The position numbers and the translations under genes are program-made. 64,000 bases of DNA from Nakamurella sp. A5-74 (GTDB taxonomy: Bacteria > Actinomycetota > Actinomycetes > Mycobacteriales > Nakamurellaceae). Location: NCBI RefSeq assembly GCF_040438885.1, contig NZ_CP159218.1, positions 248,001-312,000 of the forward strand, read 5' to 3'. Positions within the stretch are counted from its first letter, which is position 1. Every line of letters starts with the position of its first letter. The notes beneath the pieces are model-generated. The model was not told where the DNA came from. It made no database searches and worked only from the letters and a program-made list of their open reading frames with translations. Below, piece by piece: positions 51,855 to 59,248 of the stretch.

Positions 51855-53342
51855 ATGACCTCGTCGACGTCGGCCGACCGCCCCTTGCCCCGCAGCTCCT
51901 CGTCGGAGCAGGGGGTCGACGCCGCGGGCATCCACGCTCTGCTCGACGGGATCGATGCCTCAGGTATCGAGGTGCACAGCCTCATGGTGCTGCGGCACGG
52001 ACACGTCGTCGCGGAGGGCTGGTGGGCTCCGTACACGGCCGACCGCAAGCACCTCGTCTATTCGCTGTCCAAGACCTTCACCTCGGCTGCTGCTGGAATC
52101 GCGGTGGGGGAAGGGCTGTTCGGGTTGGACGACGTGATGACCGACCACTTCCCCGAGCTGGTTCCGGCCGACGTCGACGGCAAGTACGCCCGCTATCTCG
52201 TCCGGCACGCGCTGTCGATGAGCAGCGGGCACGAGGCCGAGACCCTCGACCGGGCCGCGGCCGCGATGCCGGGGTCGGGCGATCTGCTGGGCGGATTCTT
52301 CGCCGTGCCGCCCGAACAGGAGCCGGGTTCGATCTTCGCCTACAACCAGCCGACCATCTACGGTGTCGGCCGGTTGGTGGGGAAGACGAGTGGCGGCGGC
52401 CTCCTGGACTACCTGCAGCCCAGGCTGTTCGAGCCGCTGGGCATCGACGAGGCGCAGTGGATGGAGGTCGACGGCTTCGAGCAGGGATTCTCCGGTCTGC
52501 ACGTCCGCACCGAGACCCTGGCCAAGACCGGCCAGCTGGTGCTGGACGGCGGGCGGTGGGGCCGGCAGCAGATCCTCTCTCCGGACTGGGTCGGTACCGC
52601 GACCAGCATCCAGACCCCGAACGACATCACCCACCTCGGCCCGGGCGCCGTCGGAGACCCAGAGTCCGACTGGCAGCAGGGCTACGGCTTCCAGTACTGG
52701 ATGTGTCGGCACGGCTTCCGGGGTGACGGTGCCTACGGCCAGTTCGTGATCGTCTGGCCGGAGGAGGACGCGGTGATCGTCACCACCGCCGAGACCACGG
52801 AGATGCAGCAGCTGCTGAACATCCTGACCGAGCATCTGCTGCCCGCGATGACATCCGGAACCATGGCCGAGGCTGCGATCGAAGCTGCTCTGGTGCAACG
52901 ACTCTCGCTGCTGGCACTGCCGGCGCCGGGCGATTCCGGGGCGGACTTCTCGGGCGAGTTCACCGCACTGCAGGAGGGCCTCCCGCCGACGATCTTCTTC
53001 GGCGGGGTGGCTATCCCAGGCCTCACCACCGTGCGGATCACCGACAGCCAGGACGGCTGGACGCTCGACCTGGGCGGCGTCGAGGTGTCGTTGCAGCTGG
53101 GCCGCGGCGGGTGGATCGAGAGTGCCTGGCCCGCCGCGGACGACGGCCATGATCCGGTGCCGTTCGTCAGCGCGGCAGGGGTCGGGGACGACGGGCACTG
53201 GCGTGCGCAGCTGCGGATGATCCAGACGCCGCACCGCATCGAGATCGACGCCGATCCCGCGACCGGCACGGCTGCCGTGTCCTGGAAGCTGCCGCCGCTG
53301 CGCGGGGACGGGCCGGCTGGGCATTCGTTGCGCCGCCGCTGA
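51855..53342 (+). CDS. Serine hydrolase, beta-lactamase/class C fold
   Basis: 495 residues. The catalytic SxxK is in VYSLSKTF (Ser near 71), the second motif YxN in FAYNQPT (near 158), and a class C-like GYGFQYWMCRHGFRG with AYGQFVIVWP replaces the KTG box near 280-300. There is no signal peptide, so it is a cytoplasmic esterase or peptidase of the EstB type rather than a beta-lactamase. A C-terminal ~130-residue beta-rich domain is unassigned. It follows the TetR gene by 34 bases but has its own promoter. Confidence 0.8.
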   Translation: MTSSTSADRPLPRSSSSEQGVDAAGIHALLDGIDASGIEVHSLMVLRHGHVVAEGWWAPYTADRKHLVYSLSKTFTSAAAGIAVGEGLFGLDDVMTDHFPELVPADVDGKYARYLVRHALSMSSGHEAETLDRAAAAMPGSGDLLGGFFAVPPEQEPGSIFAYNQPTIYGVGRLVGKTSGGGLLDYLQPRLFEPLGIDEAQWMEVDGFEQGFSGLHVRTETLAKTGQLVLDGGRWGRQQILSPDWVGTATSIQTPNDITHLGPGAVGDPESDWQQGYGFQYWMCRHGFRGDGAYGQFVIVWPEEDAVIVTTAETTEMQQLLNILTEHLLPAMTSGTMAEAAIEAALVQRLSLLALPAPGDSGADFSGEFTALQEGLPPTIFFGGVAIPGLTTVRITDSQDGWTLDLGGVEVSLQLGRGGWIESAWPAADDGHDPVPFVSAAGVGDDGHWRAQLRMIQTPHRIEIDADPATGTAAVSWKLPPLRGDGPAGHSLRRR

Positions 53343-53354
53343 TCGGTGATGTGG

Positions 53355-53450
53355 CGGGATCTCGTCGCGCTCGTTCCTCGGTTGCACGATCACCGGGACC
53401 GGTGGTGACCTGACGAGATCTCGACGCACTCCGTTCGCTCGATCGCCGTG
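53355..53450. repeat. Intergenic repeat copies
   Basis: Two degenerate copies of the common repeat family (GGGATCTCGTCGCGC at about 53354 and GAGATCTCGACGCAC at about 53416) in the 120-base spacer before the lipoate ligase gene. Confidence 0.55.
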
Positions 53451-53454
53451 GGGA

Positions 53455-53460
53455 TACGGT
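53455..53460 (+). promoter_or_regulatory. -10 hexamer of the lipoate ligase gene
   Basis: TACGGT lies 6 bases before the ATG at 53467, implying a leaderless transcript. Confidence 0.5.
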
Positions 53461-53466
53461 CGAAGC

Positions 53467-54522
53467 ATGATGCGTGGTGAGTACAAGGTTCCCGGGGGCA
53501 AGCTGGTTGCGGTCGATCTGGAGGCGGCAGACGGGCGGATCACGACTGCCTCCGTCTCCGGCGACTTCTTCCTCGAACCGGACGAGGCGCTGGCGGACAT
53601 CGACGCGGCCATCGTCGGCCTGTCCGTGGAGGCCGGTGTCGATCATCTGACCCAGGCGATCCGCGGCGCGCTGCGGAACGACGTGCAGATGGTCGGCTTC
53701 GCACCAGAGTCGGTGGCGATCGCGGTCCGGCGGGCGCTGGGCAAGGCCACCGGGTGGGCCGACCACGTCTTCGACGTCATCGATCCGGTGGTGCTGCCGC
53801 CGGTCATGCACGTGGCGTTGGACGAGGTGATTGCCCACGAGGTCGCGGACGGCACCCGGCCGCCGACGCTCCGGTTCTGGGACTGGGACTCGCCGCTGGT
53901 GGTGATCGGCTCGTTCCAGTCCGTCCGCAACGAGATCGACCCCGAGGGTGCCGCGAAGTACGGGATCGACGTGGTGCGACGGGTCTCCGGCGGCGGCGCC
54001 ATGTTCATGGAGCCCGGCAACTGCATCACCTACTCATTGGTGGTGCCGAACTCGCTGGTCGAGGGGTTGAGCTTCGAGCGGTCCTACGCGTTCCTGGACG
54101 AATGGGTGATGGAGGCGCTGACGGAGGTCGGGGTGCAGAACGCCCGGTATGTGCCGCTCAACGACATCGCTTCCGACCAGGGCAAGATCGCCGGCGCGGC
54201 GCAGAAGCGGTTCGCCGATGGCGCCGTGCTGCACCACGTCACGATGGCCTACGACATCGACGCCGACAAGATGCTCGAGGTGCTGCGGATCGGCCGGGAG
54301 AAGATGTCGGACAAGGGCACCAAGAGCGCCAACAAGCGCGTGGACCCGATGCGCTCGCAGACCGGGCTGGCCCGCGCCGAGATCCTCCGGGTCTTCGGTG
54401 AGACCTTCCGTCGTCGGTACGCGACTCAGGACTCGGTGTACACCGCGTCGGAGCTGGACAGCGCAGAAGCATTGGTGCGCAGCAAGTTCGGGACAGCCGA
54501 GTGGACCAATCGCGTGCCATGA
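53467..54522 (+). CDS. Lipoate-protein ligase family protein with fused N-terminal LplB-like domain
   Basis: 351 residues. The first ~90 residues resemble the small accessory domain of split lipoate ligases (GGKLVAVDLEAADGRITTASVSGDFFLEP). The main LplA-like domain follows with VVRRVSGGGAMFMEPG near 172 (lipoyl-AMP binding RRxSGGGxV) and DIASDQGKIAGAAQKR near 232 (catalytic Lys in GKIxGxAQ). It would attach lipoate to 2-oxoacid dehydrogenases or GcvH. Domain order (accessory first) differs from E. coli LplA, where it is C-terminal. It is coupled to the next gene (ATGA). Confidence 0.83.
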   Translation: MMRGEYKVPGGKLVAVDLEAADGRITTASVSGDFFLEPDEALADIDAAIVGLSVEAGVDHLTQAIRGALRNDVQMVGFAPESVAIAVRRALGKATGWADHVFDVIDPVVLPPVMHVALDEVIAHEVADGTRPPTLRFWDWDSPLVVIGSFQSVRNEIDPEGAAKYGIDVVRRVSGGGAMFMEPGNCITYSLVVPNSLVEGLSFERSYAFLDEWVMEALTEVGVQNARYVPLNDIASDQGKIAGAAQKRFADGAVLHHVTMAYDIDADKMLEVLRIGREKMSDKGTKSANKRVDPMRSQTGLARAEILRVFGETFRRRYATQDSVYTASELDSAEALVRSKFGTAEWTNRVP

Positions 54523-55250
54523 GCCGGATCGAGCCTCCGGTGGGAGGCACTACCGATCCCCGGGTCCTGCTGGCCACCACGAACAATGCCGCCTGGTGCA
54601 CCTCGATGTGTCGGGCGCACGGCTTGGAACCCCACCAGGACCGGCAGAGGTGGTGGAGCACCAGCCGGACCCCGTTGTACTACCCCGACGTCGTCACCCT
54701 CGACCCGGCGCTGAGCATCGGCGACGTGCTGGCCGAGGTCGACACCTCGACAGGCTGCTCGGTGAAGGACAGCTTCGCAACCCTCGACCTGACTGCCGCC
54801 GGCTTCCACGAGCTGTTCGAGGCCGACTGGATCCATCGTCCGGCCCTGGGCGCCGCCGGTCGGATCGACGGGGCGGTGTCGGGGTGGCGAGCTGAGGTGG
54901 TGAAGGACGAGCATGGTCTCCAGCAATGGATCCGGGGCTGGGGGGAGGACGGTGGGCGGTTGTTCATGCCCGCGTTGCTGCACGATTCCGACGTCCGGCT
55001 CGTCCGTATGGTCGAGGGTGATCAGACGGTCGGCGTGGCGGCCCTGAACCGGTCCCCGGGCGCCGTTGGCGTCTCCAACTTGGCCTGCACGCGAGCGAGC
55101 GTTGAGCAGGTCTGGCAGCTGATCGCAGGCTTGGCGTCAGCACTGTTCCCAGCCCACGATCTCGTCGGCTACGAGCAGGGAAAGGACCTGGTGGCCGCAC
55201 GTGCGGCTGGGTTCTCCCAGGTCGGGCCGCTGCGCGTGTGGGCGGTCTGA
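54519..55250 (+). CDS. GNAT-like hypothetical protein
   Basis: 243 residues starting at the ATGA overlap with the lipoate ligase gene. The N-terminal half is variable (WCTSMCRAHGLEPHQDRQRW). The C-terminal ~100 residues (VGVAALNRSPGAVGVSNLAC, LVGYEQGKDLVAARAAGFSQVGPLRVW) have the pattern of a GNAT acetyltransferase fold. The coupling suggests it works with the ligase or just shares its promoter. Substrate unknown. Confidence 0.52.
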   Translation: MSRIEPPVGGTTDPRVLLATTNNAAWCTSMCRAHGLEPHQDRQRWWSTSRTPLYYPDVVTLDPALSIGDVLAEVDTSTGCSVKDSFATLDLTAAGFHELFEADWIHRPALGAAGRIDGAVSGWRAEVVKDEHGLQQWIRGWGEDGGRLFMPALLHDSDVRLVRMVEGDQTVGVAALNRSPGAVGVSNLACTRASVEQVWQLIAGLASALFPAHDLVGYEQGKDLVAARAAGFSQVGPLRVWAV

Positions 55251-55342
55251 GCTCGCCGCAGGTGCAATCCACCCGTGAAGGCGGGATCGTGCGCAGGGCT
55301 GCACCGCGCGACCTCCGCGATCGCGAAGTTGGCGACGGCGAC

Positions 55343-55372
55343 ACCGTCAGGAACAGCGCCGGAACTGACGGT
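55343..55372. terminator. Hairpin between the convergent GNAT-like and 55384 genes
   Basis: ACCGTCAG (55343-55350) and CTGACGGT (55365-55372) form a perfect 8-base stem with a 14-base loop, in the convergent spacer. It may terminate one or both genes; there is no T run. Confidence 0.5.
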
Positions 55373-55383
55373 CATCAACGCTG

Positions 55384-55743
55384 TCAGACCGAGGTGGAGT
55401 TGTTGATCCGGTCGACGAGATCGGCAACCCCGCCGGCCGGGTCGACCGAGAGGATCAAGCGCGCGAAGTGCTCGTCGGTGAGCTCGATGACGATCGCCGT
55501 CCCGTGGCCGGAGACGTTCCAGAAGGTGCGCTCGCCGTCCCGGTGGAAGCTGCCGACATACTTGCCGAAGAAGGCGAGCCCGGGTGCGCGGATTCCACGG
55601 CGTTCGTGCCGGGCCTCCGGATCGACGGTGGCGCCGCGCACGTGCGTCAGCGGAATGTCGATCTTCCGCCGGAACGCCCACAGGCGATCCAGTCCGTGTG
55701 GACGGACGACGAGCCCGGCGCCGATGATGCTGACGGTGTTCAT
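55384..55743 (-). CDS. PH-domain-like hypothetical protein
   Basis: 119 residues after an AGGAGAA site. The strand-rich sequence (LDRLWAFRRKIDIPLTHVRGATVDPEARHERRGIR, FFGKYVGSFHRDGERTFW) resembles bacterial PH-like domains. No signal or membrane segment. It lies 60 bases downstream of the short TetR gene on the same strand and is likely controlled with it. Confidence 0.55.
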   Translation of the reverse strand: MNTVSIIGAGLVVRPHGLDRLWAFRRKIDIPLTHVRGATVDPEARHERRGIRAPGLAFFGKYVGSFHRDGERTFWNVSGHGTAIVIELTDEHFARLILSVDPAGGVADLVDRINNSTSV

Positions 55744-55803
55744 GGTTGTTCTCCTGCTCCCGATCGGTCTTGGCTGGGTGAGAATGGTTGGTGGACAAAG
55801 GTT

Positions 55804-56158
55804 CTACAGGTGAGCGCGCTGCAGCAACCGGTCGCCGAGGACCGGGCCGGGCTGCGAGTGGCGCTGCAGGCGGGCGGCACAGATCAGGCGGACCTTCTCG
55901 TCGCGATGGGCCAGTTCCAGCAGTGCGACGAGCAGCAGGTCGAGGGTGACCGTGGTGGGCTGCTCGGCCGGATCGGAGTCCAGGACGGCGACGAACAGAC
56001 CCAGCTTGCTGCCGAACGCGCCGTACAGGCTGCCTCGCTGGACACCGGTGGCGGTGACCAGGTCGTCGACCGAGGTGCCTTCGAATCCCCTCCGGCAGAA
56101 CAGATCCGCGGAGATCGCCAGCACCCGGTCGGTGTCGAAGGCTCGAGTTCGTGCCACG
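55804..56158 (-). CDS. Short TetR-family regulator
   Basis: 117 residues from the GTG at 56158. The DNA-binding domain is complete (ARTRAFDTDRVLAISADLF, TSVDDLVTATGVQRGSLYGA). The C-terminal ligand domain is cut short compared with the usual ~190 residues, ending soon after VRLICAARLQ. N-terminal ARTRAFD is the same as in the 37011 TetR. A TATCGT -10 hexamer lies at 56164-56169 on the minus strand, 5 bases before the GTG, and the shared dyad (56175-56196) is next to it. Longer starts would run through a G-rich repeat and are unlikely. Confidence 0.68.
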
Positions 56159-56163
56159 GGCAC

Positions 56164-56169
56164 ACGATA
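56164..56169 (-). promoter_or_regulatory. -10 hexamer of the short TetR gene
   Basis: TATCGT on the minus strand, 5 bases before the GTG, implies a leaderless transcript and decides the start. Confidence 0.55.
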
Positions 56170-56174
56170 GCAGA

Positions 56175-56196
56175 TTCTTGACTGTTCGTTCCAGAA
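56175..56196. promoter_or_regulatory. TetR operator-like dyad upstream of the short TetR gene
   Basis: TTCTTGACTGTTCGTTCCAG then AA. It aligns with the dyads at 36925 and 37608 over 22 bases. Confidence 0.62.
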
Positions 56197-56201
56197 TACC
56201 C

Positions 56202-56295
56202 GGGGGCAGGGCGGCGGGGCGGCAGGGCGGCAGGGCAGCGGGCGGCGGGCAGCGAGCGGCGAGCCGCAGGCGGCGGACGGCAAGCGACGGGGGAC
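56202..56295. repeat. G-rich low-complexity tract
   Basis: A stretch of GGGGCAGGGCGGCGGGG and similar words (GGCGGCAGGGCAGCGGGCGG) with many G runs on the plus strand. It lies between the short TetR and DEAD-box helicase genes. It might form G-quadruplex structures; no gene is seen. Confidence 0.55.
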
Positions 56296-56439
56296 GGGTC
56301 ACCGGCCGGCCGGTGACAGTGATCACTCGGGCCGCGTCGCGGATCGCGCCGGGTCGGCCGGAAACCATTGCGGTGCACCGGGTCCGGGTCCGAGAGACCA
56401 ACATCTCCACCGTGCGGGGGCCGCGCCGGGTGTGGACAG

Positions 56440-56609
56440 CTCTCGGACTGCCGACGTGGTGTGGGTATGCTGGTGGATGCACGTGTTCGCCCAGTTTCGC
56501 CTCGAACACATCTTTCGTGCAGTTTCTTGCGCCGCGACCATTCGGGTCGCGCCGGGCGGAACATCCACCCCGGCATCTCTGCCGCGCATCATCGGAGTCT
56601 CCGAACCAC
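56440..56609 (+). ncRNA. Candidate structured 5' leader of the DEAD-box helicase gene
   Basis: A long leader of at least ~150 bases precedes the helicase ATG. It holds a 7-base stem CGCGACC (56533-56539) / GGTCGCG (56545-56551) with a 5-base loop, followed by CGGGCGGAACATCC. DEAD-box RNA helicase genes of many actinobacteria have long structured leaders linked to cold-response autoregulation. The transcript start is not fixed by a clear promoter, so bounds are approximate. Confidence 0.45.
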
Positions 56610-58199
56610 ATGAGCACCACTGCGCCCTCGCGCGCCCAGACCTTCACCGAATTCGGTGTCCCCGCCGCTCTCGTCGACGTCCTGTCGGCCGACGGCATCA
56701 CCATCCCCACCCCCATCCAGGCAGCCACGCTGCCCGACTCGATGGCCGGCCGCGACGTCCTCGGACGCGGCCGGACCGGCTCGGGCAAGACCTACGGCTT
56801 CCTGCTGCCGCTGCTGACCCGGCTCGCGGCCTCGAACAAGCGCCGCACGCCGAAGCGCCCGCGGGCCCTGATCCTGGCGCCGACCCGCGAGCTGGCCAGC
56901 CAGATCGCTGCCGCGATGGCGCCGCTGGCGAAGCCCCTCGGCATCACCTCGCTCACCGTGTTCGGTGGCGTCGGTCAGAACCCGCAGGTCGACGGCTTCC
57001 GTCGAGGCGTCGACGTGGTCGTCGCCTGCCCGGGTCGTCTCGAGGACCTCATCAACCAGGGGCACGTGATCCTCGATGCGATCGAGATCACCGTCCTGGA
57101 CGAGGCCGACCACATGGCCGACCTCGGATTCCTGCCCGGTGTCCGTCGGATCATGGACAAGACGCCGAAGGACGGCCAGCGGATGCTGTTCTCCGCGACC
57201 CTCGACGCCGGCGTCGACGTGCTCGTCAAGCGCTTCCTGCACGATCCCGTGACGCACCACGCCGATTCCGGGCAATCGCCGATCTCGACGATGGCGCACC
57301 ACGTGCTGCACGTCAGCGCTGCCGGTCACCTGCCGGTGCTGGTGGATCTGACGGCCGCCCCCGGGCGCACCGTCGTGTTCGCCCGCACCAAGCACCGTGC
57401 CAAGAAGTTCACCCGCCAGCTGATCGCCAACGGCGTGCCGGCGGTCGAGCTGCACGGCAACCTGGGCCAGAACGCCCGGACCCGCAACCTCGACGACTTC
57501 CACTCGGGTGTCGCCCGCACCCTGGTCGCCACCGACATCGCCGCTCGCGGCATCCACGTCGACGACGTCGCGCTGGTGATCCACGCTGATCCGCCGATCG
57601 AGCACAAGGCGTACACGCACCGCTCGGGTCGTACCGCGCGGGCCGGCGCCGAGGGCACCGTCATCACGCTGATGACCGACGAGCAGCAGAGCGACGTCCG
57701 CGACCTGACCCGCAAGGCCGGCATCAAGCCGACCGTCACCCGCGTCGAGCCCGGCAACGCACTGCTGCAGAAGCTGGCACCGGGGGACCGCACGTTCGTC
57801 GCCGCCACGGCGGCGGAGAAGCAGGCCGCTCAGGTCATCACCTCGCAGGTGCGGCGTGGCGACGACGGCCCGGGTCGCGGCGGCGGCGGTCGCGGAACGC
57901 GGTCGGGCGGATCGGCCCGCTCGGGCGCTCCGGCTCGTTCCGGTGGCGGTCAGCGACCGGCACGGGACGGCGAGGGTCAGACCTCAGGTGCCCGCTCCGG
58001 CGCAGGTCAGGGTGGTCGCTCACGTACCCAGGGCGGTCAGTCCCAGGGCGGTCAGTCGCAGGGCGGCGCATCGCAGGGTGGCCAGCGTTCCGGTGGCGGC
58101 CGGTCCGGCGGCTCCTCGACCGTCTACTCCAGCTCGACCGGTGGCGGCGCTGCCTCGATCTCCTCGCGTTCGAAGATCGGCTCGCGCGGCGGCCGCTGA
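56610..58199 (+). CDS. DEAD-box RNA helicase with Gly-rich tail
   Basis: 529 residues from the ATG at 56610. All motifs are present: Q motif PTPIQ near 34, motif I GRTGSGKT near 52, PTRELASQ near 91, motif II DEAD near 170, SAT near 202, ATDIAARGIHVD near 308 and HRSGRTARAG near 338. The last ~115 residues are a low-complexity tail of Gly, Ser, Arg and Gln with SQGGQSQGG repeats, usual for RhlE/CsdA-like actinobacterial helicases and likely RNA binding. It unwinds structured RNA, perhaps in cold stress or ribosome assembly. There is no strong ribosome site. Confidence 0.86.
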   Translation: MSTTAPSRAQTFTEFGVPAALVDVLSADGITIPTPIQAATLPDSMAGRDVLGRGRTGSGKTYGFLLPLLTRLAASNKRRTPKRPRALILAPTRELASQIAAAMAPLAKPLGITSLTVFGGVGQNPQVDGFRRGVDVVVACPGRLEDLINQGHVILDAIEITVLDEADHMADLGFLPGVRRIMDKTPKDGQRMLFSATLDAGVDVLVKRFLHDPVTHHADSGQSPISTMAHHVLHVSAAGHLPVLVDLTAAPGRTVVFARTKHRAKKFTRQLIANGVPAVELHGNLGQNARTRNLDDFHSGVARTLVATDIAARGIHVDDVALVIHADPPIEHKAYTHRSGRTARAGAEGTVITLMTDEQQSDVRDLTRKAGIKPTVTRVEPGNALLQKLAPGDRTFVAATAAEKQAAQVITSQVRRGDDGPGRGGGGRGTRSGGSARSGAPARSGGGQRPARDGEGQTSGARSGAGQGGRSRTQGGQSQGGQSQGGASQGGQRSGGGRSGGSSTVYSSSTGGGAASISSRSKIGSRGGR

Positions 58200-58236
58200 T
58201 CCGACCGGGGTCGCAGCACCCCCGCCCGTTCCGTTC

Positions 58237-58271
58237 GAAGTGGGTCCACCCCTGTGGTGGGCCCACTTCGT
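58237..58271 (+). terminator. Hairpin terminator of the DEAD-box helicase gene
   Basis: A 15-base stem with one mismatch, CGAAGTGGGTCCACC (58237-58251) and GGTGGGCCCACTTCG (58257-58271), around a 5-base loop, starts 37 bases after the helicase stop. Confidence 0.72.
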
Positions 58272-58326
58272 CGTCTGCCCCAGAGTCGGTGGCTCGCGCA
58301 GTACCGATTCATCTGCAACTCGTCGG

Positions 58327-58374
58327 TTGACAACGGCGTCCCGGGGCGGCACACTGTGTTCAACCACATGGTTG
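58327..58374 (+). promoter_or_regulatory. Promoter and ArsR operator of the 58389 operon
   Basis: TTGACA (58327-58332) is a perfect -35; a weak -10 (CACACT) lies 17 bases on. The palindrome CAACCACATGGTTG (58361-58374; 6-base arms) overlaps the expected transcript start. This is a typical operator of the ArsR/SRPBCC pair, so the operon is likely autorepressed. Confidence 0.65.
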
Positions 58375-58388
58375 CGGAAGGGGATCTG

Positions 58389-58763
58389 ATGGCGGACGAG
58401 CTGTCGAAGGTGTTCGCGGCACTGGCCGATCCCACCCGCCGCGACATGGTCGCCCGGCTGGCCAGGCGGGACGCGACGGTCGGCGAGCTGGCCGAGCCCT
58501 ACGACGTCAGCGTCCAGGCCATCTCCAAACACCTCAAGGTGCTGGAGGAATCGGGGCTGGTGAGCCGGTCACGCGATGCCCAGCGCCGGCCCGTCCACCT
58601 GGAAGCAGAGGTGTTCGACCTGATGACGAAATGGATCGAGCGATACCGCCGGGAGGCCGAGGAACGGTTCCGCCGTCTCGACGACCTGCTGGCACGGATG
58701 GATCGCGAGGTGTCCGCACCCAGCGGCACCCGCACAGCCGACCTGGAACGAGGCGCATCATGA
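58389..58763 (+). CDS. ArsR/SmtB-family regulator
   Basis: 124 residues from the ATG at 58389, after GAAGGGGA. The winged HTH is clear (FAALADPTRRDMVARLARRDATVGELAEPYDVSVQAISKHLKVLEESGLVSRSR). No metal-binding Cys cluster is present, so it is one of the ArsR regulators paired with SRPBCC proteins. Its stop overlaps the next start (ATGA). It likely represses the three-gene operon. Confidence 0.84.
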   Translation: MADELSKVFAALADPTRRDMVARLARRDATVGELAEPYDVSVQAISKHLKVLEESGLVSRSRDAQRRPVHLEAEVFDLMTKWIERYRREAEERFRRLDDLLARMDREVSAPSGTRTADLERGAS

Positions 58764-59248
58764 CCGACACCGTGCAGCGTGACACCGAGATCACCGCCGT
58801 CGAGGACCTCCCGGTGATCCGGATGGTCCGCGACTTCGACGCCAGCCCCGAGCAGCTGTTGCTGGCGCACACCGATCCCGAGCTGTTCGTCCGGTGGATC
58901 GGGCCGGACTCGATCACCACCACGCTGGACAGCTGGGACTGCCGGACCGGCGGGAGCTGGGCCTACACCAGCAGGCGCGATGACCTCACCATCTCCTTCT
59001 TCGGATCGTTCCACGAGATCCGTCCCGATCGCCTGGTACAGACCTTCACCTGGGACGGCAACGCGGACCAGGTCTCGTTGGAGACCATGACATTTCAGAC
59101 CATCGGCGACGGCCGCACCCGACTCGAGGCAACCAGCCTGCACGGTTCGTTCGCCGCGCGGGACGGCATGCTCAGCAGCGGGATGGACGTCGGCGTCAAC
59201 GAGGGCTACCGCAAGCTCGATGCTCTGCTCGCCGGCGGGTCCCGATGA
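58760..59248 (+). CDS. SRPBCC (AHSA1-like) protein
   Basis: 162 residues starting at an ATGA overlap. The AHSA1/START signatures are VIRMVRDFDASPEQLLLAHTDPELFVRWIGP, GGSWAYTSRRDD and MDVGVNEGYRKLDALL. These proteins bind small hydrophobic ligands or act as stress co-chaperones. It is the second gene of the ArsR operon, a very common pairing, and overlaps the next gene (ATGA). Confidence 0.82.
   Translation: MTDTVQRDTEITAVEDLPVIRMVRDFDASPEQLLLAHTDPELFVRWIGPDSITTTLDSWDCRTGGSWAYTSRRDDLTISFFGSFHEIRPDRLVQTFTWDGNADQVSLETMTFQTIGDGRTRLEATSLHGSFAARDGMLSSGMDVGVNEGYRKLDALLAGGSR

Noticed and set aside
51855-53342. Antibiotic-resistance beta-lactamase
   Set aside because: SxxK and YxN are present, but there is no signal peptide and no KTG box; EstB-type hydrolases have the same fold.
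56210-56283. N-terminal extension of the short TetR through the G-rich tract
   Set aside because: The -10 hexamer and operator lie inside this extension, so the GTG at 56158 is the start.
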